Notes: generated by a model from the sequence alone, not told the origin. A stretch of DNA of 10,955 nucleotides from Candidatus Aminicenantota bacterium (GCA_020355945.1 CP070627.1:5510808-5521762); one strand, 5' to 3'; counted from the stretch's first letter, positions 1 to 7,840 are shown. Numbers and translations: made by a program.

Positions 1-498
1 CAAACTTTTGGTTTCTTTTTTTACTGAATTCCATAATTTCTTCAATGCCTTAATTAGAAGCACCTGTGGGTCTGGCTGCAGTTCTTTTTTATCAGAAATT
101 TGAACCCCACCTCCTATAAAAGGGAAATTCAATTCCATCCCTTTGAGGTATTCGGTAAAATCTTTTAAAACCTTGTATTTTACTGGCAAATTGGTCAAAG
201 AGGCAGCTAAATGTTTAGTGGCATCTAAAAACGTATCATTTTCCTGGAAACTCCGTATGGAAATATAAGAACACAAAATTTTGTTGACCTGGGCAATTTT
301 TTTGAATTCTTTTAATAAAGAGGTCTTTCCCACACCCCATTCTCCTAAAACCAGGAAATGATCAAATCGTTCTAGCTTTATTGCTTCATCCAATTTTTGC
401 TCAAACATTCTAATCTCTTTTTCTCTTCCAATAAAAGCCTTTGGCTCTATCCCTGATTTGGGAGTAAACGGATTGGCAAGGATTGTACTTTTAACCAC
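1..498 (-). CDS. P-loop ATPase (AAA/STAND-like), N-terminal part, runs off the left edge
   Basis: An open frame of 166 codons on the minus strand begins at a GTG at 498-496 and continues past base 1, so only the N-terminal part is present. The GTG is chosen because AAGGAGGT lies 6 nt upstream and a promoter lies just beyond it. Residues 22-26 read FIGRE, the entry motif of many AAA_16/STAND and ORC/Cdc6-like ATPases. Residues 52-60 are GEWGVGKTS, a clear Walker A motif (K58, T59) for ATP binding. The Walker B and sensor regions should lie beyond the edge. The following stretch (about 90-166) is lysine-rich and has a Gly-rich patch at 129-131. Such ATPases occur as transcription regulators, defence or signalling switches and archaeal-type ATPases. 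The partial sequence does not tell which, so no specific function is given. The DNA is more AT-rich than the acnA gene beside it. Confidence 0.85.
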   Translation of the reverse strand, partial: MVKSTILANPFTPKSGIEPKAFIGREKEIRMFEQKLDEAIKLERFDHFLVLGEWGVGKTSLLKEFKKIAQVNKILCSYISIRSFQENDTFLDATKHLAASLTNLPVKYKVLKDFTEYLKGMELNFPFIGGGVQISDKKELQPDPQVLLIKALKKLWNSVKKETKSL

Positions 499-522
499 TG
501 ACTTACCTCCTTATCATATTAT

Positions 523-551
523 ATAGTAAGCCGAATTGATAAATTTGTCAA
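523..551 (-). promoter_or_regulatory. Sigma-70-type promoter of the ATPase gene
   Basis: On the minus strand a perfect -35 box TTGACA (551-546) is followed by exactly 17 bp and then TACTAT (528-523), 4/6 to the -10 consensus. An alternative TATAAT lies 5 bp further on, at poorer spacing. The predicted transcript would start near 516, giving a leader of about 18 nt that holds the AAGGAGGT ribosome binding site. The call is by motif only. Confidence 0.6.
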
Positions 552-555
552 ATTG

Positions 556-606
556 AAAAAGACAAAAAAGACAAAATTCACTAAAATTTGTCTTTTTTGT
601 CTTTTT
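556..606. repeat. 20-bp perfect inverted repeat with 11-nt spacer, candidate operator
   Basis: The left arm is 556-575 and the right arm 587-606, perfectly complementary over 20 bp, with spacer 576-586. Each arm contains two GACAAA (or TTTGTC) motifs 9 bp apart: 561-566 and 570-575 on the left, 587-592 and 596-601 on the right. A further TTTGTC at 544-549 overlaps the -35 box of the ATPase promoter. As RNA the arms could form an AT-rich hairpin. The repeated half-sites next to a promoter suggest a protein-binding site at least as strongly as a terminator, because no gene ends here from either side. Confidence 0.6.
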
Positions 607-788
607 TCTTTTATAATCGATGTGCGAATATTGAATAGAACTATCAGTTTTCTATACACTGTTGGAACTCACTTTAGTGAACGCACCGCCAATACATCAT
701 GTTCATTATCTTTATAACAAATTAAATCCCTGACCCCATATTTCTGATTTGGTCAAAATGAGAATATCTGGTTTTTTACGGACTTAGC

Positions 789-818
789 TTGACTTTTTTG
801 GGTACAAGAGTATAGAAT
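789..818 (+). promoter_or_regulatory. Probable sigma-70-type promoter of acnA
   Basis: TTGACT at 789-794 is followed after 18 bp by TAGAAT (813-818), or after 16 bp by TATAGA (811-816). A start near 824 would give a leader of about 57 nt. A weaker alternative lies at 631-658 (TTGAAT, 16 bp, TATACA). The rest of the gap between the ATPase and acnA (608-788) holds only this alternative and a short inverted repeat TCACT-TT-AGTGA at 669-680. I see no ORF there. Confidence 0.45.
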
Positions 819-880
819 ACCCGCAGGAAGATATAGACTCATGGAGATGTTGAAGAAAAAAGTAATAAGGAGAACGTCCA

Positions 881-3607
881 ATGAAGAGATTAAGTTTTAA
901 TTCAAAATCGTATTTAGAGCTAAAGGATAAAAAGAGATTTGCTATTTACAGGATAAATGCTCTTGAGGAGCAAAAGATAGCGAATATGAAACGGCTGCCC
1001 TTTTCCATCAAGGTTGTTTTAGAGAACCTCTTAAGGCATTTTGAGGGACAAAACAGGAAAATTGTTAAAGAAGAGGATGTGATTAAACTGGCCAATTGGC
1101 AGCCTGTTTATGAGAAGAAAGTGGAGATTCCCTATTTTCCTTCCCGGGTGGTGATGCAGGATTTTACCGGTGTTCCTGCGGTGGTGGATTTGGCAGCCAT
1201 GCGTGATGCCATGAAAGCATTGGGGAAAGACCCTAAAAAGATAAACCCAGCCATACCCGTAGACCTGGTGGTGGACCACTCCATCCAGGTAGACTACTAC
1301 GGCACGCGCTCGGCCCTCATGAAAAATATGGAGATGGAATACCAGCGCAACCGGGAAAGGTATTCGCTGTTAAAATGGGCACAAAAAGCGTTTCAAAACT
1401 TCAGGATATTTCCTTCCGGCGCAGGCATTATTCACCAGGTCAATTTGGAATACATTTCCCGGGTGGTAACCACAAGAGAAATAGATGGTGAGACCGCGGC
1501 GTTTCCCGATACCCTGATTGGAACCGATTCCCATACCACCATGATCGATGGGATTGGTATTGTAGGCTGGGGTGTTGGTGGGATTGAAGCAGAATCGGTC
1601 ATGCTGGGCCAACCGCTCTATATGAAAATCCCGGAAGTGATCGGTTTTAAGTTAACCGGCCAGTTGCCAATGGGTGCCACAGCCACAGACCTGGTGCTAA
1701 CTATCACCCAAATTTTACGAAAAGAAAATGTGGTAGAGAAATTTGTGGAATTTTTCGGTACCAGTTTGCAGCATCTGCCGCTGCCCGACCGTGCCACTAT
1801 TGCCAATATGTCACCTGAATACGGCGCCACTATGGGGTTCTTCCCGGTGGATGCACAGGTACTGCAGTACCTGGAAACCACCAACCGGGCCCACCTGGTG
1901 GAACTGGTGGAAACCTATACCAAAGAACAAGGATTATTCCACTATGGAACTGAAACACCGGATTATACCAAAGTCATCGAGTTAAACCTGGAGTCTGTTG
2001 AACCTTCATTGGCAGGACCTGGCCGACCCCAGGACCGGATCAGCCTCTATCATATCAAACCCTCGTTTTCCCAAACCCGCGAAAAAATGGTCAATCGTGA
2101 GCCAAAGGAAGCCAGGATAAACCTTGATGGTGAGGAGGTCACATTAACAGATGGCAGCCTGGTGATTGCAGCCATTACTTCCTGTACCAACACCTCTAAT
2201 CCTGCGGTAATGATTGGAGCGGGACTGCTGGCAAAGAAAGCAGTGGAAAAAGGTCTCACGGTTCGCAAATATGTAAAAACCTCTTTTGCTCCCGGTTCCC
2301 GTGTGGTGGGAGCCTACCTGGATCGCGCGGGTTTGATGCCCTACCTGGAGAAACTGGGGTTCAATATTGTGGGTTACGGCTGCACCACCTGCATCGGTAA
2401 CAGCGGCCCCCTGCGGCCTGAGATCGAAAAAGCCATCCGGGAAAATAACCTGGTGGCGGCAGCGGTTCTCTCCGGCAACCGCAACTTTGAAGCCCGAATC
2501 CATCAACGGGTAAGAGCCAATTACCTGGCTTCACCCATACTGGTGGTGGCCTTTGCCCTGACAGGAAAAATCAATATTGATATCAATACCGAACCCCTGG
2601 GAACGGATACCAGCGGAAACCCGGTATTCCTGGAAGATATCCGGCCCTCTATTGAGGAAATCCATTCGCTGATCCGATCGATGGTCACACCGGACCTGTT
2701 CGATGCCAGATATAAAAATGTCCTGGAAGGCGATGAAAACTGGAAAAATTTAGAGGTTGCCGAAGGGGACATTTTTGCCTGGGATGAAAATTCCACCTAT
2801 ATTCGCAAGGTCCCGTTTTTCCACGGTTTTACCCTTAAGCTGGAGAAACCCCAGGATATCGTTTCTGCACGGGCGTTGTTGGTGCTGGGGGATTCGGTGA
2901 CCACAGACCACATTTCTCCGGCAGGTGCCATTCCCCAGGAATACCCGGCCGGGCAATACCTTATCCGAAATCAAGTGGAACCAAAATTTTTCAACTCCTA
3001 CGGTTCCAGGCGAGGAAACCATGAAGTGATGATGCGAGGAACCTTTGCTAACATCAGGATAAAAAATAAACTGGTCGCACCCAGGGAAGGAGGTTATACC
3101 CTTACCCTACCGGACAAAAAAGAAAAATATGTCTACGATGCAGCCAGGGAATACATGGGAAAAGGAGTCCCTCTTATCGCGGTAGGGGGCAAAGAATATG
3201 GCAGTGGATCCTCCAGGGACTGGGCAGCAAAAGGTTCCTTACTGCTGGGCATCCGAGCTGTTATTGCCGAATCATATGAGCGCATCCACAGGAGTAACCT
3301 CATCGGTATGGGCGTACTGCCCCTGGAATTTGAAAAAAACACTTCATGGGAATCCCTGGGGCTTACCGGAACCGAAACCTTTACCATCCAGGGCATATCC
3401 GATATCACCCCCGGCAAACTCTTGAAGCTAACCGCAGTTAGCCACGACGGCAAGAAAACCCCATTCATTGTCATTGCCAGACTGGATACGGAAATCGAGG
3501 TTGAATATTATAAAAATAAAGGCATTTTACCTTATGTGTTAAGAGAAATGGTGAAACACCGAACAGACCGATTCAAGAAAAAAAACATTCGTATTTGCCA
3601 TTTTTAA
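881..3607 (+). CDS. acnA: Aconitate hydratase AcnA (aconitase A, IRP1-like)
   Basis: This 908-aa cytoplasmic enzyme interconverts citrate and isocitrate through cis-aconitate in the TCA/glyoxylate cycles, using a 4Fe-4S cluster. The cluster ligands are visible: C435 in SCTNTSNP, and C501 and C504 in GCTTCIGNSGP. Other family blocks are TLIGTDSHTT (about 211-220), GDSVTTDHISPAG (about 670-682), RRGNHEVMMRGTF (710-722) and the substrate-binding loop GSGSSRDWAAKG (about 774-785), followed by IAESYERIHRSNLIGMGVLP. Size and order match the bacterial AcnA/IRP1 class and not AcnB. The start is supported by TAAGGAG 8 nt upstream. The tail after 'LPYVLREM' adds a short basic segment rich in K and R. 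No other TCA gene adjoins it, and no clear terminator follows. AcnD (2-methylcitrate dehydratase) is a close relative, but the lack of prp neighbours favours AcnA. Confidence 0.96.
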   Translation: MKRLSFNSKSYLELKDKKRFAIYRINALEEQKIANMKRLPFSIKVVLENLLRHFEGQNRKIVKEEDVIKLANWQPVYEKKVEIPYFPSRVVMQDFTGVPAVVDLAAMRDAMKALGKDPKKINPAIPVDLVVDHSIQVDYYGTRSALMKNMEMEYQRNRERYSLLKWAQKAFQNFRIFPSGAGIIHQVNLEYISRVVTTREIDGETAAFPDTLIGTDSHTTMIDGIGIVGWGVGGIEAESVMLGQPLYMKIPEVIGFKLTGQLPMGATATDLVLTITQILRKENVVEKFVEFFGTSLQHLPLPDRATIANMSPEYGATMGFFPVDAQVLQYLETTNRAHLVELVETYTKEQGLFHYGTETPDYTKVIELNLESVEPSLAGPGRPQDRISLYHIKPSFSQTREKMVNREPKEARINLDGEEVTLTDGSLVIAAITSCTNTSNPAVMIGAGLLAKKAVEKGLTVRKYVKTSFAPGSRVVGAYLDRAGLMPYLEKLGFNIVGYGCTTCIGNSGPLRPEIEKAIRENNLVAAAVLSGNRNFEARIHQRVRANYLASPILVVAFALTGKINIDINTEPLGTDTSGNPVFLEDIRPSIEEIHSLIRSMVTPDLFDARYKNVLEGDENWKNLEVAEGDIFAWDENSTYIRKVPFFHGFTLKLEKPQDIVSARALLVLGDSVTTDHISPAGAIPQEYPAGQYLIRNQVEPKFFNSYGSRRGNHEVMMRGTFANIRIKNKLVAPREGGYTLTLPDKKEKYVYDAAREYMGKGVPLIAVGGKEYGSGSSRDWAAKGSLLLGIRAVIAESYERIHRSNLIGMGVLPLEFEKNTSWESLGLTGTETFTIQGISDITPGKLLKLTAVSHDGKKTPFIVIARLDTEIEVEYYKNKGILPYVLREMVKHRTDRFKKKNIRICHF

Positions 3608-3634
3608 TCCCGGATTTTTCACAAATCAAAGACT

Positions 3635-3676
3635 TATTTCAAAATTTATCATTTTGTTTGCTTGACTTTTGAAATA
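3635..3676. repeat. 10-bp inverted repeat over the promoter of the XRE gene, candidate operator
   Basis: TATTTCAAAA at 3635-3644 and TTTTGAAATA at 3667-3676 are perfect inverted copies with 22 bp between. The right arm overlaps the last base of the -35 box and the start of the -35/-10 spacer of the downstream promoter. That is the usual place for an autorepressor site. Binding is inferred. Confidence 0.45.
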
Positions 3677-3690
3677 GATTATATTACACT
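3662..3690 (+). promoter_or_regulatory. Probable sigma-70-type promoter of the XRE regulator gene
   Basis: TTGACT (3662-3667), 17 bp, then TACACT (3685-3690). The predicted start near 3697 leaves about 30 nt before the ATG. The -10 box is only 4/6, so this is a moderate call, strengthened by the overlapping inverted repeat. Confidence 0.45.
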
Positions 3691-3726
3691 CAATTATTCA
3701 TTTTAAAGGCAGGTAAATAAAGAAAA

Positions 3727-4194
3727 ATGAAAAATAAAAAGTACAGAGATATGAGGAAAAAAGAAAACATTGAACATAAAAAGAGTATTAGACGTCGTTT
3801 TAAGGAATTTCGCACAGCAATTGGTAAAACTCAAACCCAATTGGCGATAGAATTAAACGTTTATCAATCCACCATTACCAATATTGAAGGGGGTAAAAGC
3901 TTTCCCGCCTTTCCCTATATATATTACCTTTATAGTCATTATCATCTCAGCCCTACCTGGTTATTAACAGGAGAAGGAGAGAAATTTTTAAGAGAAAAAG
4001 ACGAAGTCGAAGAACCATGGGTGAAATCGAGGGTTCCCTGTCATATTGAAAAAGATGATTCCATGTATAAACACTATGTCGAGTTATTGGATTTGATGCG
4101 AATCCCGATGATCGAGAAAGTGATAATGGGAAAGTTAAACGAATTAAAGATTCTAGCCAAAGAAGAAATAACGCACTTTAAAAAAAACCAGTAA
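3727..4194 (+). CDS. XRE-family (Cro/CI-like) helix-turn-helix transcriptional regulator
   Basis: A 155-aa protein with a lysine-rich N-terminus (1-20) and a phage-repressor-type HTH domain at about 21-85. The recognition region is KTQTQLAIELNVYQSTITNIEGGKS (about 34-58), followed by the family's usual fourth/fifth helix with 'LSPTWLLTGEG' at 74-84. The remainder (about 85-155) is charged and probably helical. It has no peptidase or LexA-like catalytic motif, so it may serve for oligomerisation. The ribosome binding site is mediocre (GGCAGGT, about 12 nt from the ATG). A downstream ATG at 3754 would remove only nine residues and keep the domain intact. The protein probably binds DNA and may control its own promoter through the inverted repeat upstream. 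The next gene begins 59 bp downstream with no terminator between, so the two may form an operon. Its target is unknown. Confidence 0.85.
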   Translation: MKNKKYRDMRKKENIEHKKSIRRRFKEFRTAIGKTQTQLAIELNVYQSTITNIEGGKSFPAFPYIYYLYSHYHLSPTWLLTGEGEKFLREKDEVEEPWVKSRVPCHIEKDDSMYKHYVELLDLMRIPMIEKVIMGKLNELKILAKEEITHFKKNQ

Positions 4195-4253
4195 ATAAAG
4201 AGAGAAAATGATACAGGCGAATAAAAATAAAAACCAATCCCAGGAGGTGAAAC

Positions 4254-4844
4254 ATGTACCAGGATAAAGAAATCAATGCGCTGAGTGACGTTTATGAATC
4301 ACTTAAAGGGCTTAATCATGCGCAAATAAAACGTATAATTGATTGGGTAACCAGCAAATTTGGCCTGGATGATCGGTCAGGTGTAACAGATATTCAGCCT
4401 GGATCTGTAGAGCCTATTGTATCCGAAGTGGTTGAACCGGTTAAAAAAAGACGGGGCCGTCGTCCCAAAGGTTTCCGCCCGGATGTAGAAGAGCCTCAGC
4501 CCCAGGTTGTGCCCCCGGTAAGAAAAGGTCTGATGAAATATGAAACCCTTGAGGAGTTATTTTCGGGCTCAACTGTAAAAACAGTAGTTGCGAAAATTTT
4601 ACTGGCAGCAGCTTTTTTGCAAGAGAACAAAAATAAGAAAGAATTAAGCAGTTATGATATCAGTTCCAGTTTGAAAGCCAGCGGTCAACCGCTGAAGAAT
4701 GCTTCTATCGGTATAAACAGCTTAATGTCCCGGAAACCTCCTTTGTTAATCCAGACAGGTACGTTTGGAGACAGCAAGCAATCCAGGAGAAAATTTAGAG
4801 TGACCGAGGAGGGCTTAAGGATCGCCAGGAATTATATAAAGTGA
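4254..4844 (+). CDS. Unknown 196-aa protein with AT-hook-like segment and winged-helix-like C-terminus
   Basis: I do not recognise this as a named family. Three parts can be seen. Residues 5-37 are helical and contain 'LKGLNHAQIKRIIDWVTSKFGL', a pattern seen at the start of several small DNA-associated proteins. Residues 38-92 are a Pro/Val/Glu-rich linker interrupted by the basic run KKRRGRRPKG (64-73), which resembles an AT-hook (core R-G-R-P, here R-G-R-R-P). Residues about 105-196 read like a winged helix: helices in 'VVAKILLAAAFLQENK', 'SSYDISSSLKASG' and 'NASIGINSLMSR', then a wing with 'RRKFRVTEEGLRIARNYI'. The likely role is DNA binding, inferred only. The start is fixed by AGGAGGTG five bases upstream. 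It follows the XRE gene on the same strand, so a paired regulatory function is possible. Its stop lies 8 bp from the end of the convergent M16 gene. Confidence 0.75.
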   Translation: MYQDKEINALSDVYESLKGLNHAQIKRIIDWVTSKFGLDDRSGVTDIQPGSVEPIVSEVVEPVKKRRGRRPKGFRPDVEEPQPQVVPPVRKGLMKYETLEELFSGSTVKTVVAKILLAAAFLQENKNKKELSSYDISSSLKASGQPLKNASIGINSLMSRKPPLLIQTGTFGDSKQSRRKFRVTEEGLRIARNYIK

Positions 4845-4852
4845 TCGTTTTA

Positions 4853-6409
4853 TTATTGAAATACCTGCTCGATATTGATGATTTCAACGTTTTCCGGCAG
4901 GACCTTAAGGGGAAAGACTTCGATTAATTTATCTTCTGCCATGATTTCTTCGGGCTTTGGGGTTCGGTATTTGATCGGGGAAGGCGCATTATTCACCAGG
5001 AGATTTTTAAGTTTTTCCGCATCTGAAGTGACAAAAACGATCTTAAGATTTTCATACTGGAGATGTGTTTTAATGGCCTGGTTCACCTGGTCCAGGGTCA
5101 GAGACCGGATATGTTTTTTGAAGTTTTCCAGGTAGCTTTCTTTTAAAGCAAAGATATGGTCATCGATTTTATATCCCAGTCGTTGGGCCGTGCTAGAAGC
5201 AAAATGGAGGTAATATTTGGAAAGGAATTGTTTGGTTAACTCAAAATCTTCTTTTTTCATTCCCTTATCCACCAGTTTTTTTAATTCCCGCAGCGCAGCT
5301 CTTAAAGCAAACTCTCGTTTGTCATTTTCCACGGGTCGGATCCATATCTCGAATAATTGGGGGTTTTTATAGATATTGGTAGGGGGGAACTGCCAAAGTC
5401 CACCTTCGGGAAAATCTTCAATATAGGAATAATCACCGTAATTCATTCCCCGTCTCTCCCGTATCACCTGGTACAGGTGAGAAGCAGCATGCCGATGCTC
5501 TCCCAACCAGGAATTGGCCAGGAACAGGGCATGGAAACCAGGGTCTTTACGCATGATTTTTATCGGAAACCCGATATGTATACCAGTGGAATCACCGGGC
5601 TTTTCAACGATGAGCACCTGTAATCCTTTAATTGCTCCCGGGACCACGGGTTTCCCGGGGCTCACCGTGCCAGCAGGCAATTGGGAAAAATCGCTGTTTA
5701 TTTGCTCTACCAGGCTGTCAGGGAAATTACCGCTAATACCCACGATTAATTTGTCACGGCTAAAATGGCTGTTGTAAAACCCTTTAACCTCTTCAAGGGT
5801 TATTTTCTCCAGGTCCGCTACCTTTCCCCGGACATTATTTTCATATCGGGTTCCCCGGTAGACAAAGGCTTTAAACACGGCTTTTCCCAGTTCTTCATTA
5901 TCATCATACCTCAACCTATTCTTGATAAAATTAATATTCTCTGCCTGGAGCCTCTGGAAATCGTCGCTGCGAAATCCCGGTTCCAGGAGTGCTTCTTTAA
6001 ACAAATTGTAAAATCCCCGGGAATTATCTTTATGGGTTTCGCCATAAAAAGTGGTATATTCCCTGTCTACGCGGACCCTATAGGTGCTGGCCATGGGAAA
6101 TAATTTTTCCAGGATGGTTTGAAAACTGTTGGTTTGGGTGCCCCCTTTAGCCAGCATCTGGGCCGTTAAATACGCTAAACCGTTTTTCCCTTCCGGGTCA
6201 TCCATGGACCCGGTATGAAATACAAATTTGAAAGCCACAATCGGTTCATTTTCGATTTTCAGGGGAATGATTTTCACCTGTCCTGTTTTTTCCCCTTCTT
6301 GCTGCCGGGTATCTGCCGGGGGAGTGGTCTCCTTTTTACCGCACCCACCAATTATAAAAGCCACTATAACTATAAAAAGAAAAATAATTGTCCATTTTTT
6401 TGTCTTCAT
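4853..6409 (-). CDS. M16-family peptidase-like lipoprotein, inactive (R/Y) subunit
   Basis: A 518-aa protein with a lipoprotein signal: basic start, hydrophobic segment, then lipobox IIGGC with C23 as the predicted lipidated residue, so it is exported and membrane-anchored. The rest follows the M16 (insulinase/pitrilysin) two-domain plan. At the place of the zinc motif, after 'PEGKNGLAY', it reads LTAQM (81-85) and not HXXEH, so it should not bind catalytic zinc. The second domain keeps the substrate-binding motif IRERRGMNYG with R317 and Y324. In characterised M16B heterodimers such a subunit pairs with an HXXEH subunit. That partner is encoded immediately upstream. Only 2 bp separate the genes, and the ribosome binding site (AGGAG, 6421-6417) lies within the last codons of the upstream gene, so translation is probably coupled. 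The C-terminal 40 residues contain 'YRTPKPEEIMAEDKLIEVFPL', common at the end of such subunits. Substrate unknown. Confidence 0.9.
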   Translation of the reverse strand: MKTKKWTIIFLFIVIVAFIIGGCGKKETTPPADTRQQEGEKTGQVKIIPLKIENEPIVAFKFVFHTGSMDDPEGKNGLAYLTAQMLAKGGTQTNSFQTILEKLFPMASTYRVRVDREYTTFYGETHKDNSRGFYNLFKEALLEPGFRSDDFQRLQAENINFIKNRLRYDDNEELGKAVFKAFVYRGTRYENNVRGKVADLEKITLEEVKGFYNSHFSRDKLIVGISGNFPDSLVEQINSDFSQLPAGTVSPGKPVVPGAIKGLQVLIVEKPGDSTGIHIGFPIKIMRKDPGFHALFLANSWLGEHRHAASHLYQVIRERRGMNYGDYSYIEDFPEGGLWQFPPTNIYKNPQLFEIWIRPVENDKREFALRAALRELKKLVDKGMKKEDFELTKQFLSKYYLHFASSTAQRLGYKIDDHIFALKESYLENFKKHIRSLTLDQVNQAIKTHLQYENLKIVFVTSDAEKLKNLLVNNAPSPIKYRTPKPEEIMAEDKLIEVFPLKVLPENVEIINIEQVFQ

Positions 6410-6411
6410 GG

Positions 6412-7740
6412 TTATTCTCCTACCATTAAAATTTCTGTTTTACGGTTATCAATGAAGTATTGAGCTGCTGCCTGTTGAATGTCCCCGGGTGTAATCGCTC
6501 CCAGGGTTTCGTAGAATTGGTCAACGGCATCGATATCGCCGCTTACAGCAATAAACCTGGGGAGTGATGCCGCCACCTGGTACGTACTGGATAAACGCGT
6601 TAAAAATTTATATTTCAGGTGACTTTTCAACTGGTCCAGTTTGTTTTTATCCATGAGCTCAGTCTGGTATTTTTTGATGGTATCAGCGACTTCTTTTTTG
6701 ACATCTGCTGTATATTCCCTTTTCTTTACCTGGAAAATCACTGTGTTTAAGCCGGGGTCCCGGTTGATATCAAAATCCACCCGGATGTCTTCTACTTTCT
6801 GTTGTTCCAAAATCAGGCGGGTATACAATTCGCTGGTCTCACCAAACAGGATATCACCCAACATATTTGATGCCACATACTCTTTTGATTGGGGGTCAAA
6901 TTTGAGTCCCTTATACCCCACGGCCAGGGTGGGAAGGGTTTTTCCCTTAAAGGTAATGGTTTTGCTTTTCGGGGCTTTTTGTTCCGGTTCCGGGGTGATT
7001 TTTGGTACCACATAGCCTTTTTCCCAATTGGCATAGTATTTCTCAGCCAATTGGAACACCTCTTCAGGAACCACGTCACCGCATACCAACAAAACCACAT
7101 TTTCCGGCCGATAATAACGTTTGTAGAAACTCTTGCTGTACTCATACATGAAAGGCATTGCCCGAACGTCGGCTTCAAATCCAATGACGGTATGTTTGTA
7201 AGTATGAGCTGCAAAGGCAGTATCATGAAGCGCCTCACGAAGAAGAAATCCAGGACTGGTTTTGGCCTTTAACAGCTCTCCCAATACTGCCCCTGATTCT
7301 GTCTTGAAGTCATCTTCTTTGTAAGAAAGATTCCGAAACCGATCGCTTTCCAGTTCCATCACTCGTTCCAGGTCTTCTTTGGCAAATACCAATTGGTAAT
7401 TGGTCAAGTCATCAGAGGTAAAGGCATTGGAATCCGCTCCCATTTCTGTAATGATGCTGTCATAAACCGTACTGGGATATTTTTCAGTACCCCGGAACAT
7501 CATGTGTTCAAAAAAATGGGCAAAACCCGTATGACCTTCTTCATATTCATCCCGGCTGCCGGTGCGAACCACCGAATAATAGGCCACCAGGCCAGGATTA
7601 GGCAAAGGAATGACAATCACTTTAAACCCATTGTCCAGTGTCTTCTTGTAGACTTTAAAGGGAAAAATCCCCGCCTCTAAAAACACAGCACCAACAAGAA
7701 AAACAATGCTAAGAATAATCACGAATACTATCCGTTTCAT
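6412..7740 (-). CDS. M16-family zinc metallopeptidase, catalytic subunit
   Basis: A 442-aa protein beginning with a short basic stretch and a hydrophobic segment (about 4-24), so it is probably exported to the periplasm or held by an uncleaved anchor. The inverted zinc motif is HFFEH (75-79) in the context GFAHFFEHMMFRGTEKYP. H75 and H79 are the zinc ligands and E78 the catalytic base. The third ligand is expected in 'TESGAVLGELL', most likely E155. The C-terminal M16 domain contains 'SELYTRLILEQQKVEDIRVDF' (303-323), where active single-chain relatives have the R...Y pair. Here neither residue is at the expected place, so substrate binding probably depends on the partner encoded next. The start is supported by AAGGAGG 10 nt upstream. 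The gene heads a two-gene operon. The family degrades or matures peptides, and the target here is unknown. Confidence 0.93.
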   Translation of the reverse strand: MKRIVFVIILSIVFLVGAVFLEAGIFPFKVYKKTLDNGFKVIVIPLPNPGLVAYYSVVRTGSRDEYEEGHTGFAHFFEHMMFRGTEKYPSTVYDSIITEMGADSNAFTSDDLTNYQLVFAKEDLERVMELESDRFRNLSYKEDDFKTESGAVLGELLKAKTSPGFLLREALHDTAFAAHTYKHTVIGFEADVRAMPFMYEYSKSFYKRYYRPENVVLLVCGDVVPEEVFQLAEKYYANWEKGYVVPKITPEPEQKAPKSKTITFKGKTLPTLAVGYKGLKFDPQSKEYVASNMLGDILFGETSELYTRLILEQQKVEDIRVDFDINRDPGLNTVIFQVKKREYTADVKKEVADTIKKYQTELMDKNKLDQLKSHLKYKFLTRLSSTYQVAASLPRFIAVSGDIDAVDQFYETLGAITPGDIQQAAAQYFIDNRKTEILMVGE

Positions 7741-7750
7741 GTTTTTAAAA

Positions 7751-7757
7751 CCTCCTT
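7751..7757 (-). promoter_or_regulatory. Ribosome binding site of the catalytic M16 gene
   Basis: AAGGAGG on the minus strand, 10 nt before the ATG at 7740. It supports this start over any internal methionine and keeps the hydrophobic export segment. Confidence 0.7.
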
Positions 7758-7773
7758 CATAAATGTACCTATT

Positions 7774-7802
7774 ATCTTACTACGTATTTGCTTATTTGTC
7801 TA
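7774..7802 (-). promoter_or_regulatory. Possible sigma-70-type promoter of the M16 operon
   Basis: On the minus strand TAGACA (7802-7797, 5/6 to -35), 17 bp, then TAAGAT (7779-7774, 4/6 to -10). The start would be near 7767 with a leader of about 27 nt that includes the AAGGAGG site. GATAAT at 20-bp spacing is an alternative -10. Confidence 0.4.
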
Positions 7803-7840
7803 TATTTTTTTGCCTCCACCAACCAGGGGGCGAGAGCATT

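Noticed and set aside
2144..2506. 120-codon minus-strand frame
   Set aside because: Antisense to the Fe-S ligand region of acnA, with no SD support and no domain.
4208..4267. 19-codon frame between the XRE gene and the 196-aa gene
   Set aside because: It has only a weak purine stretch before its ATG. Its overlap with the next start could allow coupling, but the strong AGGAGGTG of the downstream gene needs no such help.
4845..4852. Bidirectional terminator between the convergent genes
   Set aside because: Only 8 bp separate the two stop codons and no stem-loop with a T-run is visible there or just inside either gene.
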